Assembly: GCF_900747795.2 (NCBI RefSeq)
Contig: NC_041399.2
Coordinates: 107,150,573-107,214,572, forward strand
Reading direction: 5' to 3'
Origin: Erpetoichthys calabaricus
Taxonomy: Eukaryota; Chordata; Cladistia; Polypteriformes; Polypteridae
DNA length: 64,000 nt
Part shown: positions 22,216 to 33,870 of the stretch, one piece after another
How the letters are laid out: every line of letters starts with the position of its first letter
How positions within the stretch are numbered: the stretch's first letter is position 1
Made by a program: the position numbers and the translations under genes
The notes under the pieces: model-generated
The model's input: only the letters and a program-made list of their open reading frames with translations
What the model was told of the DNA's origin: nothing
Databases searched by the model: none

Positions 22216-23273
22216 AGTTCTTTACCAGAGACCTTAAACCTCTAAGAGCCAAAAAAATAAAAATTTCAGACCTAAGCATGTGGATTTTTGAACTTTCACA
22301 TGGTATCTAGAGCCTCTATGGACCTCCATCAGAGGTTTAAAAATGACAAATTAAAAATATTTAGACTTTAAACATTACATTGAAGCACACATTTTCATAT
22401 TTCAAATATTTGATGCAACTGTTCTTGTTTATTATGTACATTATTGTTAACATTTTTCATGAGCACCTTGAATTTTGTGAATTGAAAAAGTGAAAATTAA
22501 GTAACAACGCCATCCCCAATACCTAACACTACAATGTAGGACAGACTGGCATTACCCATTTTGCCAGGCAGCAACCTAAATCCTGCCTTAGCAAATTTTT
22601 GCCAGGCATTCTTATTGCCTGCTAAAGAGTCTCAATATCTGAACTGGCCTCCCTTTGGAATGCAGCATCTGTAGGATTATCTGATAAGAAGGCCAATGCC
22701 AGACCATGTAACAGCCAAGGACATCTCTCTTGAAGGCACACAATGGACTCAAATTTCTGGACAAAGGACTGTGAATCAAGGATAAGTAACATTAATGGAC
22801 AGAACTTTGCACCAGTGGTCAACCAAGAGAATAGGCTTATGTGCACCCAATAAACCAATGACAAGAATTCTATTCCTCCTAATAAAAACCCTTGTAACAC
22901 CCTAACTAACTGGTCTTCTCTCACTATGCTACAGCTTGACCTGGCCAAAATTTAGATGCCCATAGCCAGAAACCATAGCTGATAGGGTGAGGCCGCAACA
23001 TAGGTTGAAGTAATCCCTTTACTCCAGAGGGCAATTGTGCTGGACTGGAAGAGTTGTGTGTATTGTGATACGGACGCCACTAGTCCAGCTTTGCTGAGGG
23101 ACAGCAAGTAACCACTGGCCTAACTTTCCAGGAGCTGATAAAGGCAGAGGTATGTGTACAGATCTCCTAAACTGTTTAATCCCAGCAGAAAAGCAAGACT
23201 AGCACTGTCAGACCTCAGTTTTGGGGGCTGTTATATTTTACAGATTTGTGCATTACTTAACACCAATCAGCTA
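22216..23273. other. No gene recognised
   Basis: A 108-codon minus-strand frame (22948-22622) lacks recognisable motifs, promoter or splice support, and I do not call it a gene. Confidence 0.45.
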
Positions 23274-23281
23274 TCTAGATA

Positions 23282-23971
23282 CAGAGGTGACTAACTCTGA
23301 TCCTGGAAGGCCGCAGTATCTGCAGGTTTTCATTCCGACTATGTCTTTAATTAGTGACTAGTTTATGGTGCTAATTAACTTCTTTTGCTGTCACTTTCAT
23401 GAACTTGTTATTTAAGACCCCTCGTTTCTTTTTTCTTAATTATCAGCCAATTGCAAGCAACAATAATGAGATACAAAACAAGCAAACACATGACCAGTTA
23501 ACCTGTGTCCATCATATAACATCTGGAAAATAAGAAAGGTGAAGATCTCAATAATGCTGATCTGCTGATGCCCAGAAAACATTTTAATGGTACTCTTTGA
23601 AAAATGAAAATCAACACTTAGGGAAATATCTGCTGTGGCAGAATGAGAGCAGCAACAAATCATGGAATTAATCGATCGGTTTTATTAACAAGAACAATCA
23701 GATTCTAACCGAGAAACTGGTTGGAGTGAAAGTTGTTGGCCATGACTCAGTTGATCAACTGCTGGCTTACTTAACATTTAATTTTTGTTTGGCTGCCATT
23801 TAAGGAAAAAAGGAGCAGTTCAGAGAACTGGGTCTTAAAAAAACAAGGAAGTTAAAATGATGGAAAAATAAAAGTCATTTTAAAGCAGAAATTGGTGACT
23901 GATTAGGAAAGTGGCAGGATGGAAAACCTCCAGTCACCACAGCATTCCAAGATCGGACTTTTACACCCTAG
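23282..23971. mobile_element. hAT-like non-autonomous element, 690 bp
   Basis: The left end CAGAGGTGACTAACTCTGAT, CCTGGAAGGCCGCAG pairs with the right end, whose reverse complement reads CTAGGGTGTAAAAGTCCGAT, CTTGGAATGCTGTGG. TCTAGATA (23274-23281) and TCTAGAAA (23972-23979) form an 8-bp target duplication with one difference. Non-coding. Same family group as 18464-21036. Confidence 0.78.
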
Positions 23972-24125
23972 TCTAGAAATCTACTAACAATTCACCAAAA
24001 AGGGAAGCTTTTCAAAGTGGAAACTGCATGCTGGTAACATGAAGTGAAAAATACGCTTGACGTTCTGTAATGGTCTAGGGAACTTTAAATTCCAGAAAGA
24101 GGGTATGATTTGCTTCCTTTTCAGT

Positions 24126-25181
24126 GTCCCTCTGGGAATCCTGTGGGGGGTGCTCCGGGAGTATGGAGTACCGGACCCCCTGATAAGGGCTGTTCGGTCC
24201 CTGTACAACCAGTGTCAAAGCTTGGTCCGCATTGCCGGCAGTAAGTCGAACCCGTTTCCAGTGAGAGTTGGACTCCGCCAGGGCTGCCCTTTGTCACCGA
24301 TTCTGTTCATAACTTTTATGGACAGAATTTCTAGGCGCAGCCAGGGTGTTGAGGGGGTCCGGTTTGGTGGACTCAGGATTGGGTCACTGCTTTTAGAAGA
24401 TGATGTTGTCCTGTTTGCTTCATCAGGCCGTGATCTTCAGCTCTCTCTGGATCGGTTCGCAGCCGAGTGTGAAGCGGCTGGGATGAGAATCAGCACCTCC
24501 AAATCCGAGACCATGGTCCTCAGCCGGAAAAGGGTGGAGTGCCCTCTCAGGGTTGGTGGCGAGATCCTGCCCCAAGTGGAGGAGTTCAAGTATCTCGGGG
24601 TCCTGTTCACGAGTGAGGGAAGAATGGAGCGTGAGATCAACAGGCGGATCGGTGCGGCATCCGCAGTAATGTGGGCGCTGCTTCGGTCTGTCGTGGTGAA
24701 AAAGGAGCTGAGCCGCAAGGCGAAGCTCTCAATTTACCAGTCGATCTATGTTCCTACCCTCACCTATGGTCATGAGCTATGGGTAGTGACCGAAAGAACG
24801 AGATCGCGAATACAAGCGGCTGAAATGAGTTTCCTCCACAGGGTGTCTGGGCTTTCCCTTAAAGATAGGGTGAAAAGCTCAGTCATCCGGGAGGGGCTCA
24901 GAGTAGAGCCGCTGCTCCTCCGCATCGAGAGGAGTCAGATGAGGTGGCTCGGGCATCTGATCAGGATGCCTCCTGGATGCCTCCCTGGTGAGGTGTTCCG
25001 GGCATGTCTAACCGGGAGGAGGCCCCGGGGAAGACCCAGGACACGCTGGAGGGACTATGTCTCACGACTGGCCTGGGAACGCCTTGGGATTCTCCCGGAA
25101 GAGCTAGAAGAAGTGGCCGGGGAGAGGGAAGTCTGGGCATCTCTGCTCAAGCTGCTGCCCCCGCGACCCGACCTCGGATAA
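24126..25181 (+). CDS. Rex3 reverse transcriptase, C-terminal two thirds
   Basis: The open frame extends from 24057, but similarity starts at about residue 24 (VPLGILWGVLREYG) and runs without a break to the stop at 25181, about 350 residues. It shows RQGCPLSP at residues 74-81 and a palm catalytic box at 113-116 that reads LEDD instead of F/YADD, then the thumb with EFKYLGVLFTS, and the C-terminal RRPRGRPRTRWRDYVSRLAW and LLPPRPDLG. It lacks the N-terminal RT and the endonuclease. The altered box should abolish catalysis even though the frame is open. The few breaks suggest a young copy. Confidence 0.88.
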   Translation, partial: VPLGILWGVLREYGVPDPLIRAVRSLYNQCQSLVRIAGSKSNPFPVRVGLRQGCPLSPILFITFMDRISRRSQGVEGVRFGGLRIGSLLLEDDVVLFASSGRDLQLSLDRFAAECEAAGMRISTSKSETMVLSRKRVECPLRVGGEILPQVEEFKYLGVLFTSEGRMEREINRRIGAASAVMWALLRSVVVKKELSRKAKLSIYQSIYVPTLTYGHELWVVTERTRSRIQAAEMSFLHRVSGLSLKDRVKSSVIREGLRVEPLLLRIERSQMRWLGHLIRMPPGCLPGEVFRACLTGRRPRGRPRTRWRDYVSRLAWERLGILPEELEEVAGEREVWASLLKLLPPRPDLG

Positions 25182-25213
25182 GCGGGAGACAATGGATGGA
25201 TGGATGGATGGGT
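24126..25213 (+). mobile_element. Rex3 (RTE-clade) LINE, 5' truncated
   Basis: The sequence begins abruptly within the reverse transcriptase and ends after the stop with GGATAAGCGGGAGACAATGG and a (GATG)n/(TGGA)n tail. Rex3 is known for a very short 3' UTR ending in tandem GATG, and CAGGGCTGCCCTTTGTCACC at 24280-24299 corresponds to a well-conserved Rex3 site. The endonuclease and N-terminal RT are missing, the usual result of incomplete target-primed reverse transcription. No target duplication was identified by eye. Confidence 0.9.
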
Positions 25214-25215
25214 TG

Positions 25216-25784
25216 ATGTTGTTACCACAGATCATTTGTTACCTCAGACCAAAGTCATTCATAACTGTTTTGGGTAATTCTTAGGTACAGAGTATAATCA
25301 GCCAAAGAGGTTGTGGAAATGCTTGTTATGACAAACAAGTATGTCCTAAAAACGTCTCTATAATCAAGCTACCTTTTTGGCATGATGGAAGAATTAAGTT
25401 ACTCACTTAATTAAATGCCAGAAGCCTGTATTATGGCTTTTACACTAATTAAATACTGGGGAAAGGACTGGAAGTCAGGCAAGAAGAATTTGTTAATGAT
25501 TAACATACTTTATAAAGCTGATAATCATTATAACAGTACCATAAATGTGCACAATGTGCTAAGATTAGTAGATATGGCATTTATGTAGCTTGTGGGCCTG
25601 ACAAGTAAACATGGTGATTCATTTGGACTTTATCATTTTATCATTCCAGATATAGTAGTAGAAAGTTTGTTTTACTGTGGATCTGACCTTGATAGACAAA
25701 GTGCAATGAAGAAGTTAAGGGTATTTTTTTCATTTCTTTACGTGTATGTTGATGTTCTGCTTCTCAAAAAATACAAGTCTTCAT
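25216..25784. other. No gene recognised
   Basis: AT-rich flank of the Rex3 insertion. Confidence 0.45.
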
Positions 25785-25990
25785 TTAGTGGCTAAAACAT
25801 TGAAAAATAATAGCACAAGGTTACCAGTTCAATCCCTAGTCTCGATGCAATATGTAACCATGAACAAGTCACCTAAGTTGCCTTTTACTCCAATTTTAAA
25901 ATCACTTGAGACCAAGTTCATTGTACAGTATACTGTTCCTGAAAAGGTTGAAATTAATTTATTTCTAATTTTACCTAATATGGAAAAGAC
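25785..25990 (+). mobile_element. Old tRNA-derived SINE, second type
   Basis: TAGTGGCTAAAACATTG, then GGTTACCAGTTCAATCCC (B-box-like) and ATGAACAAGTCACCTAAGTTGCC resemble fish SINEs with a conserved GAGCAAGTCACTTAACCTGCC segment. Diverged, with no target duplication found. Confidence 0.5.
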
Positions 25991-26739
25991 GTAAGTGATG
26001 CAAACAACTGCACTCTGCCCTGTATGGCAATCAGTCTTCTAATCACATACAGTAAAAGGATGTCAAATTAAATATTTCATTTTTTAAGAAGTTAGCTTGT
26101 TTCTCAGTTCTTCCTAATTAATCCCAATATGTTTTTGCAGTGTGCTTCACTTTAGTAAAGTTGAGCTCTGAACTGTGAAACTGCTTCCCTACTCTGAAAT
26201 ATGGAGGTTAAACACTCTCTGAGTAAATATATTAAACTGAAAAACCGACAAATGTTCAAGGGTCTGAGAGGGTCTATGTGGTAATCCGTCTACCAGGCAT
26301 TACCATTTTCAAGGAAAGAAAAAATCCTAAGAATAGGACCACTGTCGCAAAATCAAGAGTTAAACCACGTATCTGTTTAAGTCGTTAAATGCAGGGTGCG
26401 TTTTCACAGTCATTTTAACTTCGTCTTTGGCAGGTTCACGCTGCGGGACGCCGGCAACAGGTCGAGCGCACCTCCAGTTAGGACGCTTTGCGCACCCTGT
26501 CATAAAGGCAGTCGTCTTTTTATCCCTGCTATTGGCAAAGAAAAACGTGCGAAATGTGTTAATTAAGAATGTGCATGCATGAATTAGTGTGAGGAGGGAA
26601 TTCCCAGGAAGAAAGAAAAATATTTTTGTACTGCGTATCGGCTCCTCCGAAGAGAGCGTGCCGAGACGGGATGTACACATGAGGCCGCTAACCGTATTTA
26701 TTGCATGCCTTGCAAAGGTTGAGTGTAGCACCTGTGCAG
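25991..26739. other. No gene recognised
   Basis: Becomes GC-richer from about 26390. A minus-strand frame (26746-26360) has no recognisable domain. Confidence 0.4.
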
Positions 26740-27727
26740 AAAGCACCTGCGTCAGTTGCGATTGGTAAAAGGGAGCAACGTATCGCGGGATTGGCTAAAG
26801 ATTTGTTCTTCGACTATAAGAGGCACCTCCTGCCTCAAAAGGGTTACTTTTAGAGTCGGTGGTGTGCTTGGTATTGATAGGTATAGATCTTCCGTTCAGT
26901 ATACAAAACATCAACTTGCACCTTATTTTCTAAATATTTTCTTGTATATACAGTATTATACATACAGTATCTCCTAGTGTAGCTTTATTTTGGTGTGTAT
27001 AATATATATATTGGGGGGCCTCACAGTTAGGATAACCTGGTTTGCTTCCCGGGTCCTCCCTTCATGGAGTTTGCATGTTTTCCCCGTGTCTGCGTGAGTT
27101 TCCTCCCACAGTCCAAAGACATGCAGGTTAGGTGCATGTTTTTGGCGATTCTAAATTGTCCCTCTTGTGTGCATGGTGTGTGTGTGTGCGCGCCCTGCGG
27201 TGGGCTGGCACCTTGCCCGGGTTTGTTTCCTGCCTTGCGCCCTGTGTTGGCTGGGATTGGCTCCAGCAGACCCCCGTGACCCTGTAGTTAGGATATAGCG
27301 GGTTGGATAATGGATGGATGGATATATATATATATTGGGTTTGTGGTGCACTTTGTTTTTCTTGTGTATACACTTTTTTTTTTCTTGTAAATATTTTTTG
27401 TGGATTTTTTGATCTTCGTTTTGTCAAGCTTCTTCCTGAGCTCATTGTTTTTAGGAAGACTACAATTTGTGTATGTACATTTTTTGTTTTAAGTTTTGGG
27501 TCTGGAAATTTCACTCTATATATTGCTCACTAGGTTTGACTGGGACATTATTTTTGTGCTTTTTGGTACACATGTAAATAAAACCCACTCTTGTTTTGGA
27601 AATACCACCCTTTTGTGACTGTGTCTCCATGGCTGACTTTTCACAAATCTGATCCCGGTCAGTTCTGCACTACAAGATGCCCACTGTGTGGTCTGGTGCA
27701 AACCTTGCCACTACACAGGGTGTCACA
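26740..27727 (+). mobile_element. Possible LTR, left boundary uncertain
   Basis: The stretch has LTR-like order: a CGACTATAAGAGGC TATA region near 26812, a long T-rich leader, an AATAAAACCC signal near 27577, and an end CACTACACAGGGTGTCACA at 27727. The SINE at 27016-27325 interrupts it. I could not find a convincing TG start or target repeat, so the family and left end are open. Confidence 0.4.
27016..27325 (+). mobile_element. tRNA-derived SINE, 5' truncated, young
   Basis: Continuous match to the main family from CACAGTTAGGATAACC through CCCACAGTCCAAAGACATGC and GCCTTGCGCCCTGTGTTGGC to GGTTGGATAATGGATGG. Flanked by ATATATATATTGGG at 27002-27015 and 27326-27339, a 14-bp target duplication within a TA-rich tract. 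Confidence 0.9.
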
Positions 27728-28590
27728 GGCTAGGAGTATAAAAATATAAAGTAACAGAGCAGCATAATATAAGATAAAATTGAATTATGTTTCTGAGTTT
27801 CACTACTTAACAAAATGATAAAGTCACTAGACGAGTGTATTCCTTCTAAAATAATCTGCCAGTCTGAGCTGCTGGTGGCTTTTTAAAAAGACATTGGGAA
27901 TAGAATATTCAAATTGAATGCATCTGGTATTTTGCATATATTAAAGTTTTGTTTTGCTCTCTTCTAAATTTCAATTCATTTTCAACTATAGGCTTAATTA
28001 GTAAATTAGTTTGAGACAGCCACTAACATTGAGGCTTTGTTCAGCATAGTAAATCTGTTGTCACTCGATTCACATGCTAAAGAAGGTGGCTCTGATTTAC
28101 TATAGATAGAAGATAAGAGAGTGGGTAGAAACTGATAGTGTCAGACAAATACAACAGTTCAGTAAGAAACAGAAACTTAAACAGAAACTGGGATGGCAAA
28201 ATATGAACAACAGTACTTAAACATTAAGAGGTTTACAAAAGCATACAGAAATGCGACCAAAGCCGTTTGGTGCCACAAAGAAATTTATGAAGAGAAAAGC
28301 AAAGTGTCTCGTCAGATTGCATTAAATCAGTCCTTCACAACAACAGAGAAAAAGGCAGAATCTGATTTTCAAATTCTATGAGGTATTGTGCATTATCAAA
28401 AATTTTGGGATAATTGAACATTGTAACGGCAGACTCACTCTTCAAACAGCTACACCACCAAGACCCGTGGCCTGGCAAGTTGAGGACATTAGACCTGACA
28501 AGCTGTACTTCTTCCATATAAACTTCCCCCAATCGACGATCAAAAATAAGCCAAAAAACAAACATTTTATAAAATAATAAAGTGAGTATA
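27728..28590. other. No gene recognised
   Basis: AT-rich sequence. Open frames at 28193-28381 and 28335-28565 have no recognisable motif. Confidence 0.45.
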
Positions 28591-29174
28591 TCTCTCTATT
28601 ATAATAAATAAATCCTGGGATGAGATAAGTCTTTTTAGCCTGGGACGAAACATGACTTTTTCAGAGAGATACTTTCATGTCCCGTGAGATGAGACTTTGT
28701 GCCAAGAGATTTAACCACACCCGGGGCCAGAAATAAAAGACAAAGAGTAGATGACAAAGTAGAACATCATAAAGAATTCAAAAACATTGGCGCAATAAAC
28801 ATGCAGAGCAGGTCAGAGGTAATGAAATTACAAAAATTCGAAAGTCTCAAAAAACTTATAGTAAAGATCACATTAGCGCAAACAAACAGAAATTATTATT
28901 CGGTGAAATAACAGAACAGCGAAAACAGATCGAATATATTGTTCAGATTTAAACTTTAAATTGGAGACTTGTAGATCGTCTAATTTGTGTTGCCATCAGG
29001 GAAAAGTAGTGTTTCTTCCCAATGAAGAGGCGTATCTGCGAGAATTAAAAGATTTGTCATTTGGTGAAAGTGAAATCCACATACGCGAGCAGCAGAGACA
29101 CAAAGTGGCTGGCACGTAGCGCAGGCCAGTGGGGAGGTCGGCGAGCGACGTGAGCAGGGGGCAAAGCCCCCTAG
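28591..29174 (+). mobile_element. Helitron, 584 bp, with N-terminal Rep-region fragment
   Basis: 5' end TCTCTCTATTATAATAAA, and 3' end with a GGGGGC-AAA-GCCCCC hairpin followed by CTAG. The flanking A (28590) and T (29175) fit the A|T insertion site of Helitrons, which make no target duplication. Rolling-circle transposition needs the 3' hairpin and CTRR end; both are present. Its hairpin and 5' end match the Helitron at 52123-53243. Confidence 0.88.
28960..29119 (+). pseudogene. Helitron protein N-terminal segment
   Basis: In frame: LETCRSSNLCCHQGKVVFLP, NEEAYLRELKDLSFG and ESEIHIREQQ, ending at a stop near 29119. This matches the CCxxGKVxLP block and following segment that precede the Rep domain in Helitron proteins (Helitron_like_N region). 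The Rep catalytic motifs and helicase are absent. Confidence 0.72.
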
Positions 29175-31009
29175 TATTGATAAAAAAAAAATGAACCATC
29201 TCCAAACAATATATATATCATACCCCAACCAACCCCGACATAACATTCAACCCCAGAAAGTAATAAAAAGAAAAAGTACAGCACAAAGTTAATATACAAT
29301 ACAAACACTCCCTTGACCCCACACTGAACACGAACTCAATAAGACACACGCACAACACACACATAAAAGTCCAGAAGATTTAATGGAAATGAATAATGTT
29401 TGTGAACCTGGTTCAGCTGGAAAAATTGTCATACGGAAATTACACAGATGAAAATGATGGCTTGCTCCTCTCCCCAAACAACAAGAAATAGTCTCACCAT
29501 GCTTATCCTCTGTACGTGGTGTAATCCAGAACCCCAGGGTTTTGCAGTGCAAAGATGTTGTTGTCGGTCTAGTAGAACGGGCTGTTTTTTTTCCCTTTCT
29601 GTCCTTCTTTTTACATAGCGAATGATCGAATGCAGGTGATGGGATTGACAGGACCCATTATCATGAGGGACCACGGTTCCACTGTGTTATCCTTCCCCTT
29701 TTGTTTCCAGGGGAGCATATTTACATACACACAGACCATGTAAACAGGACAACATGACGAAAGACGAGACTCAGCACAAAATACATTTACGACAACATTA
29801 ATCATGTAGCACCACTACAACATAAGGTTGACATACTCTGTATACTCATAAACTCTTTTTTAAAATTATTTCTGTTTTGTGATTCCAAGTACAGCAATAT
29901 TGCTTCACTGTCATTTACATGTATGAAATACTAATGTCTGTCTGTCACATGATTACTCACAAACTACTGGGCCTAGAACCTTGAACTTGATCTTAATCAA
30001 AAGCATATGACCTAATACGTTCTGGAAATGCAACAAAAATATGATAGCTGTATCCTCGTCAAAGTGGCCTGTGCTTTTTTGTTTCTAATGGCAAAGTGAT
30101 TAAGAAAGCGACATGGCAGAAAAAAAAAAAGAGGCTCAGTGACATCTGCTGAGTGTCAAGTAAATCACAGAAGCCATTTATGTGACAAAGAACACCATAA
30201 TAAGAGCAGTGCCATTTGCCGAGTGTCACAAGTGACAAAGGATGAGGAAGAATAAGAAAACAAGACTTTTGACATGCAGAGACAAGTAAGAATTAATCCT
30301 GAATATAGCCTGATATGTTTTGGAATTCAAAAAATTTTAGGTCACTCCAACCTGTTGGTCACTTTACTGGTAAGCAGAAAAGTGTATTGCAATAAAAGCA
30401 TGGTCCTCACAAGCCCAACTATTATTAATGACCCAGCACATGGTACATAAGTGTTCAAAATTCAAAATCAAGTGAAAGTATTGTGTTTACTGATTATCGA
30501 ATGTGACAAATAACTCTATAATAGGAAGAAGTGCAGCAACATCTGCTGAGCACCAAGCACATAGCAGAAGGCACCTGACAGGGCAATTGAGCAGCAGGCA
30601 GACATGAAGTCTCATAGCCATGCTAGTTAAAATCCGGGTTACAGAATACAAGAACAAGCACAAGAGAGAATTGAATGCTGACAATCAAGCACAGCTTCAG
30701 AAAGTTAACTCACCAATGTGATCACTATGAAGCTGTAATTTTTCATGGTGAAATCAAAAGAAGGTGATGGCAAAATGGAAAAGTTCAGCTAGCTCTCTAT
30801 GAACTACCTTTATTTAAGGACCGCATAAATAACTAATAAAGTATCATGAATTATTGCCAATTTCTAATTAATGGACATTTTAGTACAAGTTCCAAATTAC
30901 AAGCCACATCAGGTTATTCTTTAACAGTTTATATTTTAATAATTCACCAAACTGATGAAAAGAACTTTCTGTTCTAACACCACAACAAAAAACTAGAACA
31001 GAAGATATG
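29175..31009. other. No gene recognised
   Basis: About 1.8 kb. A CATCTGCTGAGTGTCAAG-like phrase recurs near 30148, 30211 and 30540, hinting at an old repeat family. A minus-strand stretch at 29240-29850 looks regulatory or repeat-like but matched nothing I know. Confidence 0.4.
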
Positions 31010-31490
31010 AAACTTGGTCTGGTCGTAGTTAAGGGAGGTTATGCTTAAGCTATATAAAGTATTAGTAAAGCCTCACTTGGAGTACAGTACTGTGTTTAGC
31101 TTTTGTCTCCATATTACATACAAGACATAGCAGTGTCGGAGAAAGCCCAGAGGATAGTGACTTGGCTGATTCTAGGACTGAGAGGTACGAGATATGAGAA
31201 GACATCAAAGGAGTTGAACCTTTTCAGTTTATGAGAATGAAGATTACGAGGTGACATGATCGAAGTGTCAAAAATTATGAAATAAATTAGTACCTTCCAT
31301 AAATTCTGCAACAAGAACACAGGGACATGGTTGAGAACTTGTTAAGTGCAAATTTCACAAAATTTTTCTTCATACAAAGAACCATAGACACATGAAAATA
31401 TTACCAAGTAGTGTGGTGAAGAGCCGAGGTTTAAGCACTGAAAAAAACTCAACTTTGGACAATCCAGGAAAATAAAATGTGCATTCTTGT
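31010..31490 (+). mobile_element. Old CR1/L2-type LINE 3' remnant
   Basis: Broken frames read KVLVKPHLEYSTVFSFC, KAQRIVTWLILGLRGTRYE, KELNLFSL, and later FFIQRTIDT. These match the C-terminal thumb and end of L2/CR1-type reverse transcriptases (LxYxxxVWxP..., KxQRRATKLIPGLRxLxYEERLKxLxLxSL). Many stops and frame changes indicate an old copy. Confidence 0.65.
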
Positions 31491-31527
31491 TGGGCTGAAC
31501 AGCCTTCTGTTGTCAAAATTGTTTGAA

Positions 31528-31735
31528 TATTCTGTGTGCAGTTTGGATGTTCTTTCCTTGCCTGTATAGATATGCGATGCACACTTTTCTTTCCACATCC
31601 CACAGACATACATGTTAGGTGGCTTGGAGACTTCAAACTGGCCTTATACTAGTATACAGGATGAGTTATATCGGGATAGGCATCAGCTCCTCTTGACCAT
31701 AATCAGGTTTGGAAAATGGATACATAATTAGTCCA
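31528..31735 (+). mobile_element. Old SINE remnant
   Basis: GTGCAGTTTGGATGTTC, CACATCCCACAGACATACAT and GTTAGGTGGCTTGGAGACTT correspond to the SINE core, ending in GGAAAATGGATACA. Heavily diverged. Confidence 0.55.
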
Positions 31736-31924
31736 GAAGAGTATGGCACAAATCATTCATATGAAGGAAATGTTACAAGTATAAAAGTAATGCAAATGTA
31801 TTAAAGACATGATTATTTTTTCTCAAAACTCCTCACTGTTGAAGTTGATTACAACTCCCAAACCTAGGATCGAAAATTTTGTTTAGGAAATTATTTTGTG
31901 TTTGGGTGCTATTTGAGAAAGTGG

Positions 31925-32085
31925 TGCATCCGTCAATTTTCTGAGCCATGTTCTGGTACATAGTCTCAGGGCAGAAACCAAACTTGCATGGGATGCCATT
32001 ACATCACTGCTAGCAAGGCAAGAGTCAACACTGGACAAGATGCCAGTCCATCATGGGGCACAGACAGCATCACATAGTGTCTGTG
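31925..32085 (-). mobile_element. Old SINE remnant, minus strand
   Basis: CATCCGTCAATTTTCTGAGCC on the left corresponds to the SINE tail region, and GATGCCAGTCCATCATGGGG on the right to the core, both inverted. Confidence 0.5.
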
Positions 32086-33549
32086 TCTATCCTAGTACTT
32101 TTTGATACATGGTAAGAATTTACTGTAGTTACAGTGGTAGAGCACACTCACCGACAATGCAACAGGCACTCTGTTCAGGTAGTAAACTGAATCCTGAAGA
32201 CAGATGTTGTGAGATAGCAGATCTAACCACCATATAACCAAGCATTTCTAAGCCTGTTTTATTAGAGGTCAAGGAAGGCCAAAGCCTTTGCCAGCAGCAT
32301 TGAGTGCCTGGCAGGAACTCAACAAGACAGAGGACCAAGCCATGGCAAGGCTCTTCATGAATGCAACGATACTCACATGGGGCTGTTTCAGAATTAAGAA
32401 TTAATTTAACATGCATGCCTTTGGATGGGTGGGGAAAACCAGACTACTAGGAGAAAAGCACTGAGACAAAATATAGATTGCTTGATTGATTATATCCAGA
32501 GTGCTGTCTCAACCATGAACTGCAATTAGATGACAACTCAGAGTTCCTTTGAGGCCCCTAATCATGCAAAACACCTTCTTCTCACTGACAACCCTTAGTT
32601 TTATTTTTTGCCTAGGACAATAATAATAGTATTTTAAAGGATATGTTTTTTTTATCAAATATGTTTTTTTAAACAACAAATTATGTACACTTTTTTCAAA
32701 TTAGGGATTAAATCAAGCCTGTTTCCCAAATGGCACAATATCGCAGTTGGAGCATAATATAGGACAGCATAATATAGCTGCTAACGGCAACACCATATAC
32801 AGTAAGGACTTTGAAAAAACTATTTTCATTTTAGAAACTGGATCATTTCTATGGCTTGATGCTTGGTAAGATAAATCTTTTACACTGTACTACATGAATT
32901 AAAACTGTAAATATAAAATATTAGATGGCATACAATGCAAAATTTGTTGATGTTTAAAATCCTGTTAGCCCCTTTCTGCTTTAGATCACTCTTGTGAAAG
33001 CTGACCTTCACCTCCCCATCTGTTGACCCACCAAAAAGCTGACATCTGTTTATGCCACGATCCCTAGTCTATAAAAAAAAAAAAAAAAAAAAAACATTAG
33101 CACCTCAGTCACTCACTCTGATCTTTCCATTATGGTTTCAACAACACTACTGTCTGCCTCCCTAATGTTCCCAATTTATGAAGCATATGGGCTAAGGGTT
33201 CTTTTCTATCTTGATAGGCAGACAGTTCAGTGTATTTCTTCAATTTTGGTTGTTTATGTCATTTTAAGGACAGTTTTCTTTTTCTTAAAGCTGTAAACAT
33301 TTACCACTTAACCATTCAATATGAATAGTTCCTTTTAGGGCTTATTTTAGGGCTATTCAGTATGTATAGTTCCTTTTCAGTATGAGTTTTCAATGTGAAT
33401 ATGAACAGTTTCTTTTACAACATTCTTATTTTAGAGCTTATTAGTGAAGTTCTTGTGCAGCACTGTGTAGAGAGCTGTGGGCTTCTGCAGTCCTACTCAA
33501 GGCTGTAAGACTCAGTTTACAAAGTACAATTTCTTTTATCATACAAAGG
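32086..33549. other. No gene; poly-A run
   Basis: A minus-strand frame at 32416-32129 lacks recognisable motifs. A run of about 23 A at 33071-33093 is not attached to a recognised element. Short GAATAGTTCCTTTT repeats near 33320-33410 suggest local duplication. Confidence 0.45.
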
Positions 33550-33870
33550 CTTGCAGTGGTTAGCATTGCTACCTTTCCATTCCAGTGTCCTAAATTGTTA
33601 AATAACAAGAAAAAGTAAATCTTATAGTTTTCCAAGTATTCATCCATCCAAAAGCAAAATTCATATTGAAACATCAAGGGTTTATTCTCACTTGCAGAAG
33701 GCGTGTGTGATAATTCTAACTGTGATTCTAAAATGAGGCATTGTGAAAGTGTGCCCCTTGAGTCTGTGCGTTCCTGCCTTGCCTTTGATGATGCCAGGAT
33801 GGATTCCATCTTCTCATGCCCCTATTAATGTCTGCTTAGACATAGAGTAATCAATAATTGGATTGATGGA
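33550..33870 (+). mobile_element. Old SINE remnant
   Basis: CTTGCAGTGGTTAGCATTGC (head), CCAGTGTCC, then GTTCCTGCCTTGCCTTTGAT and a GATTGATGGAT tail, in the right order but strongly diverged. Confidence 0.5.

Noticed and set aside
22622-22948. 108-codon minus-strand frame with hydrophobic stretches
   Set aside because: No signal peptide followed by a recognisable domain, no splice or promoter support.
29240-29850. Minus-strand stretch thought to be an LTR or gene leader
   Set aside because: No terminal dinucleotides, target repeat or recognisable coding motif could be established.
32129-32416. 95-codon cysteine-containing minus-strand frame
   Set aside because: Next to an old SINE remnant, with no regular cysteine pattern or homology that I recognise.
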